A DNA stretch of 60,913 nt from Planctomycetota bacterium (GCA_016872605.1 VGZI01000014.1:1-60913); one strand, 5' to 3'. Positions 9,094 through 18,686 are shown, numbered from the stretch's first letter. Notes: generated by a model not told the origin, from the letters alone. Translations and numbers: made by a program.

Positions 9094-9966
9094 ATGAACA
9101 CTGTCGGCAAGATACTCGTGATCTTGAATTTCATCTTTGCCATGGCCGTCGGCGGATTCCTGGTATTCGATTTCGCTCTCCGCACGCAATGGAAGGAACG
9201 CTACCACGCCTTGAACACCGAGGCGAATGCCCTGAAGCAAAGCCGCGATGTCACCGAATCGATGATGGCCAAGGTGACTGCCGATTACCGGCAGGTGAAA
9301 GAAGAGTTGGAAAAGGAAAAGCAAAAACAAAAAGACCTCGAAGTCGCCAAGATCGCCAAAGAACTAGAGTTCGACACCCGCATGAACGAGATGAAGGCGC
9401 AACTCGATGACAAAGGGCTGTCCGAAACGCAGGCCAAAGAACTCGCCAAACGTCTCGCCGGCGAGGTCGACATCCTCAAGGTAACGATCCGCGACCGTGA
9501 AGGCTCAATCGTCGGCTTGGAACAAAAAGTGAGGGAGATTCGCACGGCCGTCGCAACTTTCGAGGCCTTGGCGCGCACGCGGCAAATTCAAAACGAGAAT
9601 CTCTTGCAGCAAGTCCGCGACCTCACCAAGGAAGTCGCACGCCTGGAAGCCGGCATCACATCGGATCGGGCGCCAACGTCGGTCAGCAACCCGAACGAGG
9701 CTCGGCCGCCGGTGCTCATGCTCAACGGCAAGATCGAACGCGTCGAGGGGCAATTCGTCCAGCTCTCCCTCGGCACCGACCAAGGGCTCAAGGAAAACAA
9801 CACGCTCGAAGTCTACCGCCTGTATCCTTCGCCGAAGTATCTTGGCATGATCCGTGTCATCGACGCCAAGGCGCATAGCTCCGTGGCGAGGCTCGTCCTG
9901 ACAAGCACCGCGACGCCGCCGGTCCTGCGCGAAGGCGACCTGGTTACCAGCAAGCTCAGCAAATAA
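9094..9966 (+). CDS. Membrane-anchored coiled-coil protein
   Basis: 290 residues from ATG 9094. One N-terminal transmembrane segment (ILVILNFIFAMAVGGFLVFDF) is followed by a long coiled coil (about residues 45-185, rich in K, E and Q, with heptad spacing) and a C-terminal beta-rich domain of about 90 residues (LNGKIERVEGQFVQLSLG). That last domain resembles the small barrel found at the end of flagellar or outer-membrane assembly proteins (FlgT-like), but I cannot name the family. A 101-residue single-span membrane protein follows after 59 bp and is probably co-transcribed. Confidence 0.75.
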   Translation: MNTVGKILVILNFIFAMAVGGFLVFDFALRTQWKERYHALNTEANALKQSRDVTESMMAKVTADYRQVKEELEKEKQKQKDLEVAKIAKELEFDTRMNEMKAQLDDKGLSETQAKELAKRLAGEVDILKVTIRDREGSIVGLEQKVREIRTAVATFEALARTRQIQNENLLQQVRDLTKEVARLEAGITSDRAPTSVSNPNEARPPVLMLNGKIERVEGQFVQLSLGTDQGLKENNTLEVYRLYPSPKYLGMIRVIDAKAHSSVARLVLTSTATPPVLREGDLVTSKLSK

Positions 9967-10025
9967 CGAGAAGCCAAGCACGAGGAGCCGCGTGTTTCGT
10001 TGCGGCCCCGCTGGAGCAAAGAGTT

Positions 10026-10331
10026 ATGGCCAAGAAGCGAAAAGACGACGACGAGGAGATCATTGAAGAAGGCGAACCGTCCGGTGGTTCGATTCCGACC
10101 AATGATGCCTGGACGGGGATGCTGGCAATCTCGCTGTTGGCGCTCGCCGCCGGCACGGGTTTTTTGGCCTACGACTACTACCAGTACAACGACGAGAAGT
10201 TGCCGACGGTTCCAAAGTTTGTCGGTTCCTCGCCCGGCACGCCGGCGAAAATGGAGCCGCCGAAGCAGGAACAGCCACCGCCTCCCAAGGATAAGGAGCC
10301 GGACAAGAAGGACCCTGAAAAGAACATGTAA
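10026..10331 (+). CDS. Small single-span membrane protein
   Basis: 101 residues from ATG 10026. It has a highly charged N-terminus (MAKKRKDDDEEIIEEGE), one transmembrane helix (about residues 32-50, GMLAISLLALAAGTGFLAYD) and a Pro/Lys/Glu-rich tail. It follows the coiled-coil gene at 9094 and shares its terminator, which suggests that the two work together at the membrane. Function is unknown. Confidence 0.7.
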   Translation: MAKKRKDDDEEIIEEGEPSGGSIPTNDAWTGMLAISLLALAAGTGFLAYDYYQYNDEKLPTVPKFVGSSPGTPAKMEPPKQEQPPPPKDKEPDKKDPEKNM

Positions 10332-10335
10332 ACAC

Positions 10336-10362
10336 CAAGGCCGACCATCATGGTCGGCCTTG
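10336..10362 (+). terminator. Hairpin terminator after the coiled-coil/membrane pair
   Basis: A perfect 12-bp stem (caaggccgacca/tggtcggccttg) with a 3-nt loop begins 4 bp after the stop codon. No T-run follows, so it may work as a two-way or RNA-stabilising hairpin. Confidence 0.75.
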
Positions 10363-10404
10363 TGCGTTGTCCATCCGCCGCACCCTAAGAAACTTGGCCA
10401 AACC

Positions 10405-11133
10405 TTAGTAGGTGTTGCCGTACCGGACCTTGCCGCCCAAAATTCGTTGCAGGATGCCGACGCTCTCGTCGGTGAGCTTGGTGAAGCGAATGTCGAGCCA
10501 ATCGAGTTTCTCGAGCGCCGGCGACATGAGGCAGCGCCGGATGGCGTCGTCGTGGATCGGGTTTTCGTTGAGGTACAGCTCGCGAAGTTGCGTCAGGAAC
10601 GGCGACGCGAACAGGCTGACCAGTCCGTCGTCGCTGAGGCCGACGTTGCTCACGTTGAGCCCGTGCACATGCGCGAGCATCGGGGCATCGGCGAGGCGTT
10701 TGATGCGGTCATCGCCGAGTCGTTGCGACGACAAATCCAGAAAGAACGTGGCCCGCGCATCGTCCAGGGCCGGCAAGGCATGCAGCCGGTTTCCGTCGTT
10801 GGACAGATGCACGTCGCGAATCGGCGCCTGCGCGAACAGATCGCGCGCATGCCGGATCAACTGCAGATCGCTCAGCGCTACTTCCTCGATGAATCCGCGG
10901 CGAAAGCTGCACCAACGCACGCAGTCGGCCAGCGCGGCCGACCATTCGCCTCGGTGCTCAGCCAAAAGCTCCTGCTCGCGGCGTTCGCGGGAGCGATCCG
11001 GATTGCACTGCAATCGAATGAACTCGCCAAGCGGGTTGCGATTGCCCTCCAGCCAGTCGGCATAGCAGAGACGAGGTGAATCCTCGTTGGGCTGCTCCAA
11101 AATCGTCTGTATGAATCGCGTTGGGTGCGTCAT
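10405..11133 (-). CDS. TIGR02996 repeat-companion protein with leucine-rich repeats
   Basis: 242 residues from ATG 11133 (MTHPTRFIQTI). The N-terminal 50 residues carry the repeat-companion signature FIQTILEQPNEDSPRLCYADWLEG-type, with the conserved R-L-x-Y-A-D-W-L-E core and FIRLQC after it. TIGR02996 is known from Gemmataceae and a few other large-genome bacteria and marks the lineage. Irregular leucine-rich repeats follow (LNVSNVGLSDDGL, then LRELYLNENPIHD, then LDWLDIRFTKLTD). Such proteins are presumed to bind other proteins; no enzyme motif is seen. Confidence 0.88.
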   Translation of the reverse strand: MTHPTRFIQTILEQPNEDSPRLCYADWLEGNRNPLGEFIRLQCNPDRSRERREQELLAEHRGEWSAALADCVRWCSFRRGFIEEVALSDLQLIRHARDLFAQAPIRDVHLSNDGNRLHALPALDDARATFFLDLSSQRLGDDRIKRLADAPMLAHVHGLNVSNVGLSDDGLVSLFASPFLTQLRELYLNENPIHDDAIRRCLMSPALEKLDWLDIRFTKLTDESVGILQRILGGKVRYGNTY

Positions 11134-11285
11134 GATCCTTCTCTCCCGCGCGACAAGGTTCCTCCAGCTGCAACCATAGAGAATAATTTCTATTTGTGAA
11201 ATGTCAAGAAAAAAGTGAAAATGCGCAAGAGGAAAAGTTTGGCGAACCACGGAAGCCCTCACGCGGAGCGTGCGGACTACGATTT

Positions 11286-12365
11286 TCATCGCGTGCTCGC
11301 TTGATTGGCGACCGGCGTGACGCGAAACTCCAGCGATCGGCTGGTGCGGCGAATCCGAGCCGGATCGGTTTCGTCGGCAACGTACAAGGTCAAGCGGTAC
11401 GTTCCCGCTGGTATGGCCGGCGCGAAGAAAATGTAGCGGGCGTGAAAATCATTCAATCGCATCCGCCTTAGCAGCGTCGTTTCTCGACCTTCGACCCGCT
11501 TCTGCCAAACTTGCTTGCCCGTCGAATCGGTTAGCTCCAGTGAGCACGTCAGCCGGGTGAGGAAGTCCCCATCCTTCGTCGGCTCACTGGCGAAGTTCTT
11601 GAGTTCGATGTACAACTGCACCTTCTCGCCGATGCGGTCCGCCAGTCCGCCGAGAAACGGATAATGGTCCGGCAGTGCATCGTAGTTGGCGAACCCGCGC
11701 ACTTCCTTGCAATAACACATCTTGCTGATTTGCAACTCACAGCGAGGACGCAGATCGTCGAGCATGGCCGTGAACTGCTTGTGCAGCACCGCGACCTCCT
11801 CGGCGGTCAGGTCCTGAATGCGTTTCTTGACGAGCGTCGTCAGCGGCGGCAGAAGGCGAAGGAACAACTCCTGTTTTTCGTTGTCATAGGCGCTGAGGTG
11901 CTTGATCGCGTCGGGATGTCGGCCTTCGAGCATGCATTGCCACGCCTTGACGACCGGCTCGAAATCGGTGGCCTTGTCGAGCATCGGCAAAGGCTGATGG
12001 GCCGGAAACACATGCGAATCGGCGGCCCGGCGCGGTTCGAGCGTGACGATGCCGCTGATCCCGTCGGGCGTTTTTTTCTTGACGTCGGTGCCAACGGGCG
12101 ATGACCCCGCATCATAAGGAGGGTCCGAATTGCGCAGCTTCGCCGGCTTATCGGGATCGCGCAGGTCGACCGCCGAGACCGATTGCAGTTGCCGCGCCAC
12201 GGGTTTGCCGGTCAACGGATCGATGGGGTCAGCTTGGGCATTGTGTTCACTCTTGACCGGTGGCGGACCTTCGGACGGATAGTCGGCGGGAGGGAAAAGC
12301 CGACAGCCTGGCAAAAAGAGCAGGTGCAGGAAAAACAAGAGACCTGAGCGCATCGTCCGTGTCAT
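11286..12365 (-). CDS. Predicted lipoprotein of unknown function
   Basis: 359 residues from ATG 12365 (MTRTMRSGLLFF). The N-terminus is a lipoprotein signal (LLFLHL-type core, lipobox LPGC near residue 21). A Pro/Asp-rich linker follows, then an alpha-rich region (about 130-220) with two close Cys residues (CYC), and a C-terminal beta-sandwich-like part (AGTYRLTLYVADETD). The family is not recognised. An outward-facing lipoprotein is inferred from the lipobox. Confidence 0.7.
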   Translation of the reverse strand: MTRTMRSGLLFFLHLLFLPGCRLFPPADYPSEGPPPVKSEHNAQADPIDPLTGKPVARQLQSVSAVDLRDPDKPAKLRNSDPPYDAGSSPVGTDVKKKTPDGISGIVTLEPRRAADSHVFPAHQPLPMLDKATDFEPVVKAWQCMLEGRHPDAIKHLSAYDNEKQELFLRLLPPLTTLVKKRIQDLTAEEVAVLHKQFTAMLDDLRPRCELQISKMCYCKEVRGFANYDALPDHYPFLGGLADRIGEKVQLYIELKNFASEPTKDGDFLTRLTCSLELTDSTGKQVWQKRVEGRETTLLRRMRLNDFHARYIFFAPAIPAGTYRLTLYVADETDPARIRRTSRSLEFRVTPVANQASTR

Positions 12366-12497
12366 TCCCACTTCGCCCTCCAATGAGCCAAGGCCTGATA
12401 CCGGAACGCTCAAGCGCGGTCAAGCGGACTCGTCCGACCGGCATCGTCGCGCGTCGCGCTTGCTCGACGGTTTCGCGCCCACCCGCGCCGGATACAC

Positions 12498-12712
12498 TAA
12501 TTGGACAGCGCCACTTTTGAAGCTCTGCTACCCCTGCTTGTGGCGAACGCGCGTTGCTCACACTGGTTCCCGCTTTCGTTGCATTTCGGGAGGGGGGTGT
12601 GCGGGTGTGTGCGTGCAACGAATGCGCGTACGAGCTGGTTTCTAAAGGAGTTACGTACAAGAAATGCATTGCAAGGTGTTGACCAAGTTGAAAAAGCGGC
12701 GCTGTCCAATTA
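12498..12712. mobile_element. MITE-like element with TA-flanked terminal inverted repeats
   Basis: The arms taattggacagcgcc (12498-12512) and ggcgctgtccaatta (12698-12712) are perfect over 15 bp, and the similarity continues imperfectly inward (actttt against gctttt). Each end begins with TA, as expected for IS630/Tc1-type target duplication. The 215-bp element has no plausible transposase gene. It fills most of the 388-bp gap 12366-12753. Confidence 0.65.
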
Positions 12713-12753
12713 CCATCCAACGTGAACTCGATTTTGTTCTTGGAGACTCCTAC

Positions 12754-13194
12754 GTGCAATCGCGACGAAACCTTTATCGCATCGTGTTTCTCTTGGCAGG
12801 CGCCTACAACATTTGCTGGGGCCTACACGCGGCGTGGGATCCGCAATGGTCCTTCCGCTTCGGCGGCATGCCCGAATTGAACCATCCGCAAATCTACGCA
12901 TGCCTGGGAATGGTAATCGGACTGTACGGCGTGCTTTATCTTGAGATCGCTCGGGCGCCGGAGAAAGGGTTCATTCTCGGCGCCGTGGGCATGTTCGGCA
13001 AAGTCGCCGGACCGATCGGCATGGTCGCGCTGGTCGCCAATGGTGAATGGCCGGCGCGGATGCTCGTAACGTCGATCCCCAACGACTTCATCTGGTGGAT
13101 TCCGTTTGGGATGTACCTGTACGACGCGTGGCCGAGCTTCTGGCGCGACTTCCAACTCTGGCCCGCCGCGCCGGACGAACCCAAGCCAACGTGA
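12754..13194 (+). CDS. Four-helix membrane protein, first gene of a three-gene operon
   Basis: 146 residues from GTG 12754, chosen because a GGAG box (tggagactcctac) precedes it and because the upstream frame would run into the MITE-like element. The sequence starts QSRRNLYRIVFLLAGAYNICWG and has about four hydrophobic helices with conserved-looking W and N residues. Function is unknown. The next gene starts 10 bp downstream, and a third overlaps that one. Confidence 0.7.
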   Translation: MQSRRNLYRIVFLLAGAYNICWGLHAAWDPQWSFRFGGMPELNHPQIYACLGMVIGLYGVLYLEIARAPEKGFILGAVGMFGKVAGPIGMVALVANGEWPARMLVTSIPNDFIWWIPFGMYLYDAWPSFWRDFQLWPAAPDEPKPT

Positions 13195-13203
13195 AAGGAC
13201 CAT

Positions 13204-13851
13204 GTGACCACCTTGACGTTCGTCGCCTGGCTCAATGTCGTGCTGCATGGCATCGGGTTGGCGTTCGCGGCAATTGGCATGCGTCCGGGCACGCCCGCGG
13301 TTCCGCTGGCTGAGCGGGTCGACTATCTGGCTGCGTCGCCGCTCGGATGGATGCTTGGCTGGGCCGTCTGGATGCTTTGCGTGCCGGCGGTGGTGGCGTT
13401 CTTCGCGATCGCGGCCCAGCGATTAGGTGAATCCGCCTGGTTGGGGCGATTGGCATGCAGCGTCGTCTTGGCGGCCGGGGCGATCGACCTGTGCTGCGAT
13501 ACCGTCTTCCTCATCGCGCTGCCGCGTCTCGCAGCGGAGCGGCCCCTTCCGGAGAGCCTCTTCTTGACCGTGGAACGTGCGACAGGGGCGATCAGCCTGA
13601 TCGTTGCCAATGGTCTGTACACGATGGGCACGCTCCTGATGACGATCACGCTGCACCAGCGACCGCGTGTCTCGACGTGGTTGTTGGCGGCTGGTTATGG
13701 TGTAACGTTGTTTGGAGCACTTCTGGCAGCCGCCGGTTGCACCGGAATTGCGTGGCATGTCGAATGGGCGACCGGGCCAACGCTCGGGCTGTTTTGCATC
13801 TTCACACTTCTCGTCGCGCACGAACTTAGTGCGGCGGAGGTGGAGTCGTGA
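13204..13851 (+). CDS. Integral membrane protein, operon gene 2
   Basis: 215 residues from GTG 13204 (MTTLTFVAWLNVV). Six hydrophobic segments are visible. It overlaps the following gene by 4 bp (GTGA), which implies coupled translation. I do not recognise the family. Its placement between another small membrane protein and a saccharopine-dehydrogenase-like oxidoreductase suggests a membrane-associated lipid or small-molecule pathway; this is inferred only. Confidence 0.7.
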   Translation: MTTLTFVAWLNVVLHGIGLAFAAIGMRPGTPAVPLAERVDYLAASPLGWMLGWAVWMLCVPAVVAFFAIAAQRLGESAWLGRLACSVVLAAGAIDLCCDTVFLIALPRLAAERPLPESLFLTVERATGAISLIVANGLYTMGTLLMTITLHQRPRVSTWLLAAGYGVTLFGALLAAAGCTGIAWHVEWATGPTLGLFCIFTLLVAHELSAAEVES

Positions 13852-14912
13852 CCGCGGTTCTCGTCGTCGGCGGGTACGGAACCTTCGGCGTCCATGTATG
13901 CCGGGAGTTGGCCAAGCTCGGCATTCCGGTCGTTGTGGCGGGGCGCGACGGTGTTCAGGCTCGCAAGCTGGCGGAACAACTGGGGCCCGGCCATCGAGGG
14001 CGCGAGGTCGACGTCAAGCAGGCCGACTCGTGCCGATCGGCGTTTCAGGATTGCCGGGTTGCCATCAACTGCGCTGGGCCCTTCCAGTCGCTTGGTTCGG
14101 GTTTGCTCGATGCCTGCCTTGCCGCGCGATGCCATTACATCGACATCGCGGACGACCGCCGCTATGCGACTATGGTGCGCGGCTATGCCGCCCAGTATCG
14201 GGATGCAGAATTGGCGGCGGTCTACGGCTGTTCGAGCTTGCCGGGCATCTCCGCGGCGCTCGGATTGATCGCGCAACACGGCGCAACGACGATGCCGGAG
14301 CGAGCGCGGGTGACGCTGTTCATCGGCAACGACAATCCAAAAGGGCAAGCGGCGATGCAGTCGCTTTTGGGCGCACTCGGACAACCGATTGCCTCCCCGC
14401 AAGGAACGCTGCTCGGTTTTCGCGATCGGGAGGTAGTCGAATTGCCGCCGCCGTTCGGTTCGCGCGGCGTCTTCAACTTCGATAGTCCCGATTACGACGT
14501 GCTGCCGACGCTGCTCGGCGTGCGCGCTGTCTCTGTGAAAGTCGGTTTCGAACTGCGCCTCGCCACTTACGGCATCGCGTTCCTTGCCTGGCTTGGCATC
14601 CCGCTGGGACCCGGTTCGGCATGGCTCCTGGAATTGCCTTCGCGGCTGTTGCGCGGGATCGGCACTTCGGGCGGCGCCGTGATGACCGAGTTGTTCTATC
14701 CCGATGGCCGCAAGCGAACGGCAGCGATTGTGGCAGGCAAAAACGGTCAACGCATGGCGGCGCTACCCGCCGTCTTTGTCGCCCGGAAGTTGCTCGCGGC
14801 GCCGTCGGCCTTTCATGGCGTCGGCATCGCCCACGATGTTCTCGGCGCCAAGGAATTGATCGAAGCTCTGGTCGAACAGGGATATGACTTTGAGTGCCAT
14901 CCGCATCATTGA
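13848..14912 (+). CDS. Saccharopine-dehydrogenase-like NAD(P)-binding oxidoreductase
   Basis: 354 residues from GTG 13848, overlapping the stop of the previous gene. The N-terminus is a Rossmann fold with a clear dinucleotide motif (VLVVGGYGTFGVHVCRELA), then INCAGPFQ and CHYIDIADD, as in the saccharopine dehydrogenase/trans-acting enoyl reductase group. A hydrophobic stretch around residues 240-265 (GIAFLAWLGIPLG) could let it sit on the membrane. The substrate is unknown; the operon context points to a membrane-linked substrate. Confidence 0.8.
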   Translation: MTAVLVVGGYGTFGVHVCRELAKLGIPVVVAGRDGVQARKLAEQLGPGHRGREVDVKQADSCRSAFQDCRVAINCAGPFQSLGSGLLDACLAARCHYIDIADDRRYATMVRGYAAQYRDAELAAVYGCSSLPGISAALGLIAQHGATTMPERARVTLFIGNDNPKGQAAMQSLLGALGQPIASPQGTLLGFRDREVVELPPPFGSRGVFNFDSPDYDVLPTLLGVRAVSVKVGFELRLATYGIAFLAWLGIPLGPGSAWLLELPSRLLRGIGTSGGAVMTELFYPDGRKRTAAIVAGKNGQRMAALPAVFVARKLLAAPSAFHGVGIAHDVLGAKELIEALVEQGYDFECHPHH

Positions 14913-14929
14913 AATTGCATAACATGTCC

Positions 14930-14959
14930 TTGACACTTTTCTTGCGAACGGCTTGTGTA
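14930..14959 (+). promoter_or_regulatory. Possible promoter upstream of the S1/P1 nuclease gene
   Basis: A TTGACA hexamer (14930-14935) is followed after 18 bases by a weak -10 (tgtgta, 14954-14959). It lies 50 bp before the start codon in the short gap after the operon. The -10 is poor, so confidence is low. Confidence 0.3.
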
Positions 14960-15009
14960 TCCGTCACAAATCGACGGGTACGCCATTCAATTCATGGGGA
15001 GACGTATCC

Positions 15010-16020
15010 ATGCACCGCCGACTCTATGTCAGCGCTGCGATTCTCTTCGGCACCTTGGTTGGAGCCGCTCCCGTTTTTGGCTGGAACGGGTTCGGCCATC
15101 GCGCCGTCGCCAGGATCGCCTGCTTGGAGATCACGGATGGCCAGCAAAGGGCGGTCTTCGATCTCTTGAAGAATCACCCGCACTTTGTCGCCATCAAGGA
15201 CTTTCCCAAAATCGGCGATAGCACTGAGTTTTTCAAGCAACGGCAGCCGGCAGGCGTGAGCGACGTGGAGTGGGCCATCTTGCAATCGGGAACCTGGCCC
15301 GATTTCGTCCGCACGCCCAGGTTCAGCAAGCTCAGCAAGGAGAAAATCGCGGCTCACCCGGTTTACAAGTATCATCGAAAATTCGATCACTTCTTCGACA
15401 TGCCCCTGGTCGATCCGAGCTTCAAACTACCGGTCAAGCTCGACAACCCAGGGACATTGCTCGAGGCCCTGGCGAAGGCCGAGGCCGATCTGAAGGACCC
15501 GAAGGTCTCGGCGGAAGCGAAGGCCATCGCGTTTTGCTGGCTGGCCCATCTCGTCGGCGACATCCACCAGCCGCTGCACTGCACGAGCTATTTCTCGAAA
15601 GACTATCCCAAAGGGGACGCGGGAGGCAATCTGTTCCTCATCGGAAAGACCAATCTCCATTCGTTCTGGGATGACGTCCTCGGCACCGACAAATCGAGCT
15701 TCGCCCATTTCGACGCGATTGTGCACGGGATTCATCGGGCGCCGCAGCTTCAGAAGAACAAGATGCACGAGTTCAAGAAAAATGAAACGTACAAGTCCTG
15801 GGCCGACGAAAGCCACGGGATCGCGGCGTCGTTCGCATATAAGGATGGCAAGAAGGCGTTGAAGGGAGGCCACGCCAGCACCGAACGTGACGACGTGCCG
15901 ATCGCAATCCCGGACTTCCCGGCCCACTACAAGGCCGACGCCCGCAGCATCGCCGAGCGCCGCGTCGCATTGGCGGGATACCGCTTGGCAGCCAAGATCG
16001 ACGCGATCTTTCCGAAGTGA
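15010..16020 (+). CDS. Secreted S1/P1-type zinc nuclease
   Basis: 336 residues from ATG 15010. A signal peptide ends just before WNGFGHRAVARIA; in S1/P1 nucleases the mature N-terminal Trp is itself a zinc ligand, and this fits cleavage after VFG. The other zinc-ligand motifs are in order: KYHRKFDHFF, CWLAHLVGDIHQPLH, GDAGGNLF and NLHSFWDD. These trinuclear zinc enzymes cut single-stranded DNA and RNA and have 3'-nucleotidase activity. The enzyme would act outside the cytoplasm, perhaps in nucleic-acid scavenging. Confidence 0.92.
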   Translation: MHRRLYVSAAILFGTLVGAAPVFGWNGFGHRAVARIACLEITDGQQRAVFDLLKNHPHFVAIKDFPKIGDSTEFFKQRQPAGVSDVEWAILQSGTWPDFVRTPRFSKLSKEKIAAHPVYKYHRKFDHFFDMPLVDPSFKLPVKLDNPGTLLEALAKAEADLKDPKVSAEAKAIAFCWLAHLVGDIHQPLHCTSYFSKDYPKGDAGGNLFLIGKTNLHSFWDDVLGTDKSSFAHFDAIVHGIHRAPQLQKNKMHEFKKNETYKSWADESHGIAASFAYKDGKKALKGGHASTERDDVPIAIPDFPAHYKADARSIAERRVALAGYRLAAKIDAIFPK

Positions 16021-16098
16021 CGAGGCATACGTTCTGATGGCGTTCTTAGAGCACCGCAGGCTCGCGGCGGTCACGACGACCTGCGAACGCCGGCGAAA

Positions 16099-17088
16099 CT
16101 ACCGCGCCGGCGGAAAGAGCACGCGGCCAGGCGTGGCGGTGCGGATGCTGTAGAGCGTGCCGCCGCCGGTAATGTACAGCGTTCTTAGATCGTCGCCTCC
16201 GAACGCGCAGTTCGTGACTTCATCGCGAGGCACGTGCAGGAACGTCAGCAGCTTGCCGTCGGGCGTGAAGACGTAGACGCCGCCTTTCTTGTCCTTGGCC
16301 GGCTCGAAGGGCGGGTTCGGGTTGGTCAATCCACCCGCCACGTACAGACGCCCTTTGACATCCTGCTTCAGTCCATCCGGACCGCGGCCCAAACCCCAGT
16401 CGTACAGCAGCTTCTTGCTTGCGAAGTCGACCGTCCCGTTCGCTCTCAAGTCAAAACGCCAGAGTTTGCGCGCGCCGGTCAGCGAATTGTTGTTGTTGTC
16501 GGCCACGAACAAATACTTTTCATCCGCGGAGACGAGCAAGCCATTGGGACGGTCGAGCTCTCGGCCGATGATGCGCGTGACGGTGCTGTCTGGATCGATA
16601 CGATAGACGCCCTCGATGGTTTGGCCCTTTTCGTCGCGAATTTCCATGCCGTTGCGGCTGCCATAGCGCGGATCGGAGAAATAGATGCGCCCCTTGGAAT
16701 CGATGGTGAGATCGTTGGGATTGTTGTAGCGCTTGCCTTGATATCCCGCAGTGAGGATCGTGACCTTGCCGGTGTCGAGATCGGTTCGGGAGACGCGACG
16801 GGCTTCGGAATCGCAGGAGATGAGAAATCCCTTGCTGTCAAAGAGCAGGCCGTTGGTGCCTGCTTTTTTCTTGTGGACGCGTTGTTTGCCGTCCACGCCG
16901 AGAAGATGCATGTTGCCGTCGAGCCCGGAGGTGAAGACGCCGAACTTTGGATGCCAGGCGGGTCCTTCGCCGCCGCCTTGGCCCATGGCTTCGATCTTCA
17001 GCTTGGCGTCGGGTTCGAAGATGTCGGCGTCCTGGGCGGTGGCCGTCGCTGCTATCGCCATCACCACAATAATCGACCAATTGCGCAT
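16099..17088 (-). CDS. Secreted SMP-30/gluconolactonase-like protein
   Basis: 329 residues from ATG 17088 with a signal peptide (MRNWSIIVVMAIAATATAQ). The body is a six-bladed propeller of the SMP-30 type: EGPAWHP at the start, NNPNDLTIDSKGRIYFSDPRYG in the middle, LDRPNGLLVSADEKYLFVAD later. These carry the E, N and D metal ligands of lactonases of this family. It probably opens a sugar lactone in the periplasm. It is followed upstream on the same strand by the PhoD-like gene (62 bp gap). Confidence 0.9.
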   Translation of the reverse strand: MRNWSIIVVMAIAATATAQDADIFEPDAKLKIEAMGQGGGEGPAWHPKFGVFTSGLDGNMHLLGVDGKQRVHKKKAGTNGLLFDSKGFLISCDSEARRVSRTDLDTGKVTILTAGYQGKRYNNPNDLTIDSKGRIYFSDPRYGSRNGMEIRDEKGQTIEGVYRIDPDSTVTRIIGRELDRPNGLLVSADEKYLFVADNNNNSLTGARKLWRFDLRANGTVDFASKKLLYDWGLGRGPDGLKQDVKGRLYVAGGLTNPNPPFEPAKDKKGGVYVFTPDGKLLTFLHVPRDEVTNCAFGGDDLRTLYITGGGTLYSIRTATPGRVLFPPAR

Positions 17089-17150
17089 GTTTGCTCCTTC
17101 GCCGCTTGCGGCTTAGCACACGGATGGTCTTGCTACGCCATAAGAGGCGG

Positions 17151-18566
17151 TCACGGCATTTCGTTGACAACCTGAATCTTGCTCGCCTCCGACACGATAA
17201 TCTCGGGTCGATCGTTATAAATCTTCAACAGGCCGACGACGCGAATCGCTTTCCCTTCGAAGTGCGTTCGCGGTAGCGGGATTCCCGCTTTGGCGAGGCT
17301 CGCCTGACCGTCCTTGTTGAGCACGATTATGAAGTTATTCTCGCTCTTACGATCGGCGTCGGCGTTAAGGAAGATCAGGTCCCCCTTTTTGGTGGCGCCG
17401 GTGGCGACGACCTTCATCTCCACGGTCACTTCCTTCATCAGGAGCGACTTGACGATCTCTGGCGTCATGACCATGCCGTTGAGCCGCACCACGCCGGCGA
17501 CGATTTTGCTCTTGATCGCGCCCGGTTGCAACAAACTGAGCGGCAATTTCTCTTGAATCGTTACCTCGCCGTCGCCGTCGCGGATTTGGAGCCGAATGAG
17601 CGGGTCGGCCTTGCTCCAGTCGATGGTAATGAGGCCGAAGTTGTTGCCCCAGTTCATGGTGGCGACGCGATGGCGATTGGTTTCGAGCCTGCGCCATTTT
17701 TGCGAAGCCTCCGTCAGGCCGCTGGAGGTGAGGTCGTAGAGCGGATAGCCGATGCCGGCGTCCATCATCGACAGCTCGGCGAGATGGCGATCGCCGCTGA
17801 CGCAGACGAGTCCGGATGCCTTGGCGTCCTTGAGCAGTTTGTAGAGGCGTTCGCGTTCATGCGGGAAGTTGTGCCATTTTTCCCAGCCGTGATCCTGTGC
17901 GACGAGCTGGATGCTGGAAACGAGGATGCGAACTTTCGCCGGGACTTTGAGTTGCGTTTCAAGCCATTGCCATTGTTTTTCGCCGAGCATGGTCGCTTTC
18001 GTGTCGGGGCTGGGCTCGTAGGGCCCTTCGCCGAAGGGGACCTTGCCTGCCTTCTTTTTCAGCGGGCTGCGGAAGTAGCGGGTATCGAGCACAATGACTT
18101 GCACGCGTTTATCGGTCGGGCCGAACACCTCGGAGTGATAGATCCCTTTCTGCGCGCGGCGCGGCGAGTCCTTGGGAATGCCGAAGAAGTCCAGAAACAA
18201 CTGCTGCGAGTCGTCCTTTCTTGGATACTCCGCGCCGCCGTCGTTGACGCCATAATCGTGATCGTCCCAGGTCGCCAGAATCGGACACGTCTGCTTGAGC
18301 TTCTTCCAACCGGGTATGGCGGCGAGTAGATCGTACTTTTTCTTCATGACTGCCATATCTTCGGTGTCGCCGTAGATGTTGTCGCCGAGTGAGAGAAAGA
18401 GCTCGGGCTTCGTCGCAACGACAGCGTCCCAGATCGGCTGCGGTTTGTCTTGCCGAGCGCACGATCCGAAGGCGATGCGATGCAGCACGAGTTTTTCGTC
18501 GGCCGACGCGGTGTTTGCCAGGAAGAACGCGATCCACGCTGCCGAAAGGATGCGCATCGACGTCAT
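17151..18566 (-). CDS. Secreted PhoD-like metallophosphatase with extra C-terminal domain
   Basis: 471 residues from ATG 18566, which has GGAGG five bases upstream. A signal peptide (to about TASADEK) precedes a PhoD-like calcineurin fold: [30 protein letters not shown] and SGDRHLAE supply the D, N and H metal ligands. After about residue 330 there is a separate beta-rich domain ([14 protein letters not shown], then [12 protein letters not shown]), perhaps an OB-like fold, not typical of PhoD. The substrate is probably a phosphodiester or phosphomonoester. Confidence 0.88.
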   Translation of the reverse strand: MTSMRILSAAWIAFFLANTASADEKLVLHRIAFGSCARQDKPQPIWDAVVATKPELFLSLGDNIYGDTEDMAVMKKKYDLLAAIPGWKKLKQTCPILATWDDHDYGVNDGGAEYPRKDDSQQLFLDFFGIPKDSPRRAQKGIYHSEVFGPTDKRVQVIVLDTRYFRSPLKKKAGKVPFGEGPYEPSPDTKATMLGEKQWQWLETQLKVPAKVRILVSSIQLVAQDHGWEKWHNFPHERERLYKLLKDAKASGLVCVSGDRHLAELSMMDAGIGYPLYDLTSSGLTEASQKWRRLETNRHRVATMNWGNNFGLITIDWSKADPLIRLQIRDGDGEVTIQEKLPLSLLQPGAIKSKIVAGVVRLNGMVMTPEIVKSLLMKEVTVEMKVVATGATKKGDLIFLNADADRKSENNFIIVLNKDGQASLAKAGIPLPRTHFEGKAIRVVGLLKIYNDRPEIIVSEASKIQVVNEMP

Positions 18567-18638
18567 GAGAGCCTCCGATTTTCGAGTTCGGCGTGTTGGG
18601 AGATTGTAAAACAAACCCGGTGCATCGGCAGGGGCAAC

Positions 18639-18686
18639 TAGCCCGCAGCGCAAGCCAGGAAGGGCCCTTGCTTGCGCTGCGGGCTA
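18639..18686. repeat. Inverted repeat, gcccgcagcgcaagc family
   Basis: Perfect 17-bp arms tagcccgcagcgcaagc (18639-18655) and gcttgcgctgcgggcta (18670-18686) lie in the divergent gap between the PhoD-like gene and the next gene. Related single arms occur near 28732-28752 and 31194-31242. Confidence 0.75.

Noticed and set aside
13695..14750. 351-codon minus-strand frame opposite the saccharopine-dehydrogenase-like gene
   Set aside because: The plus-strand Rossmann motif and overlapping operon starts show the real frame.
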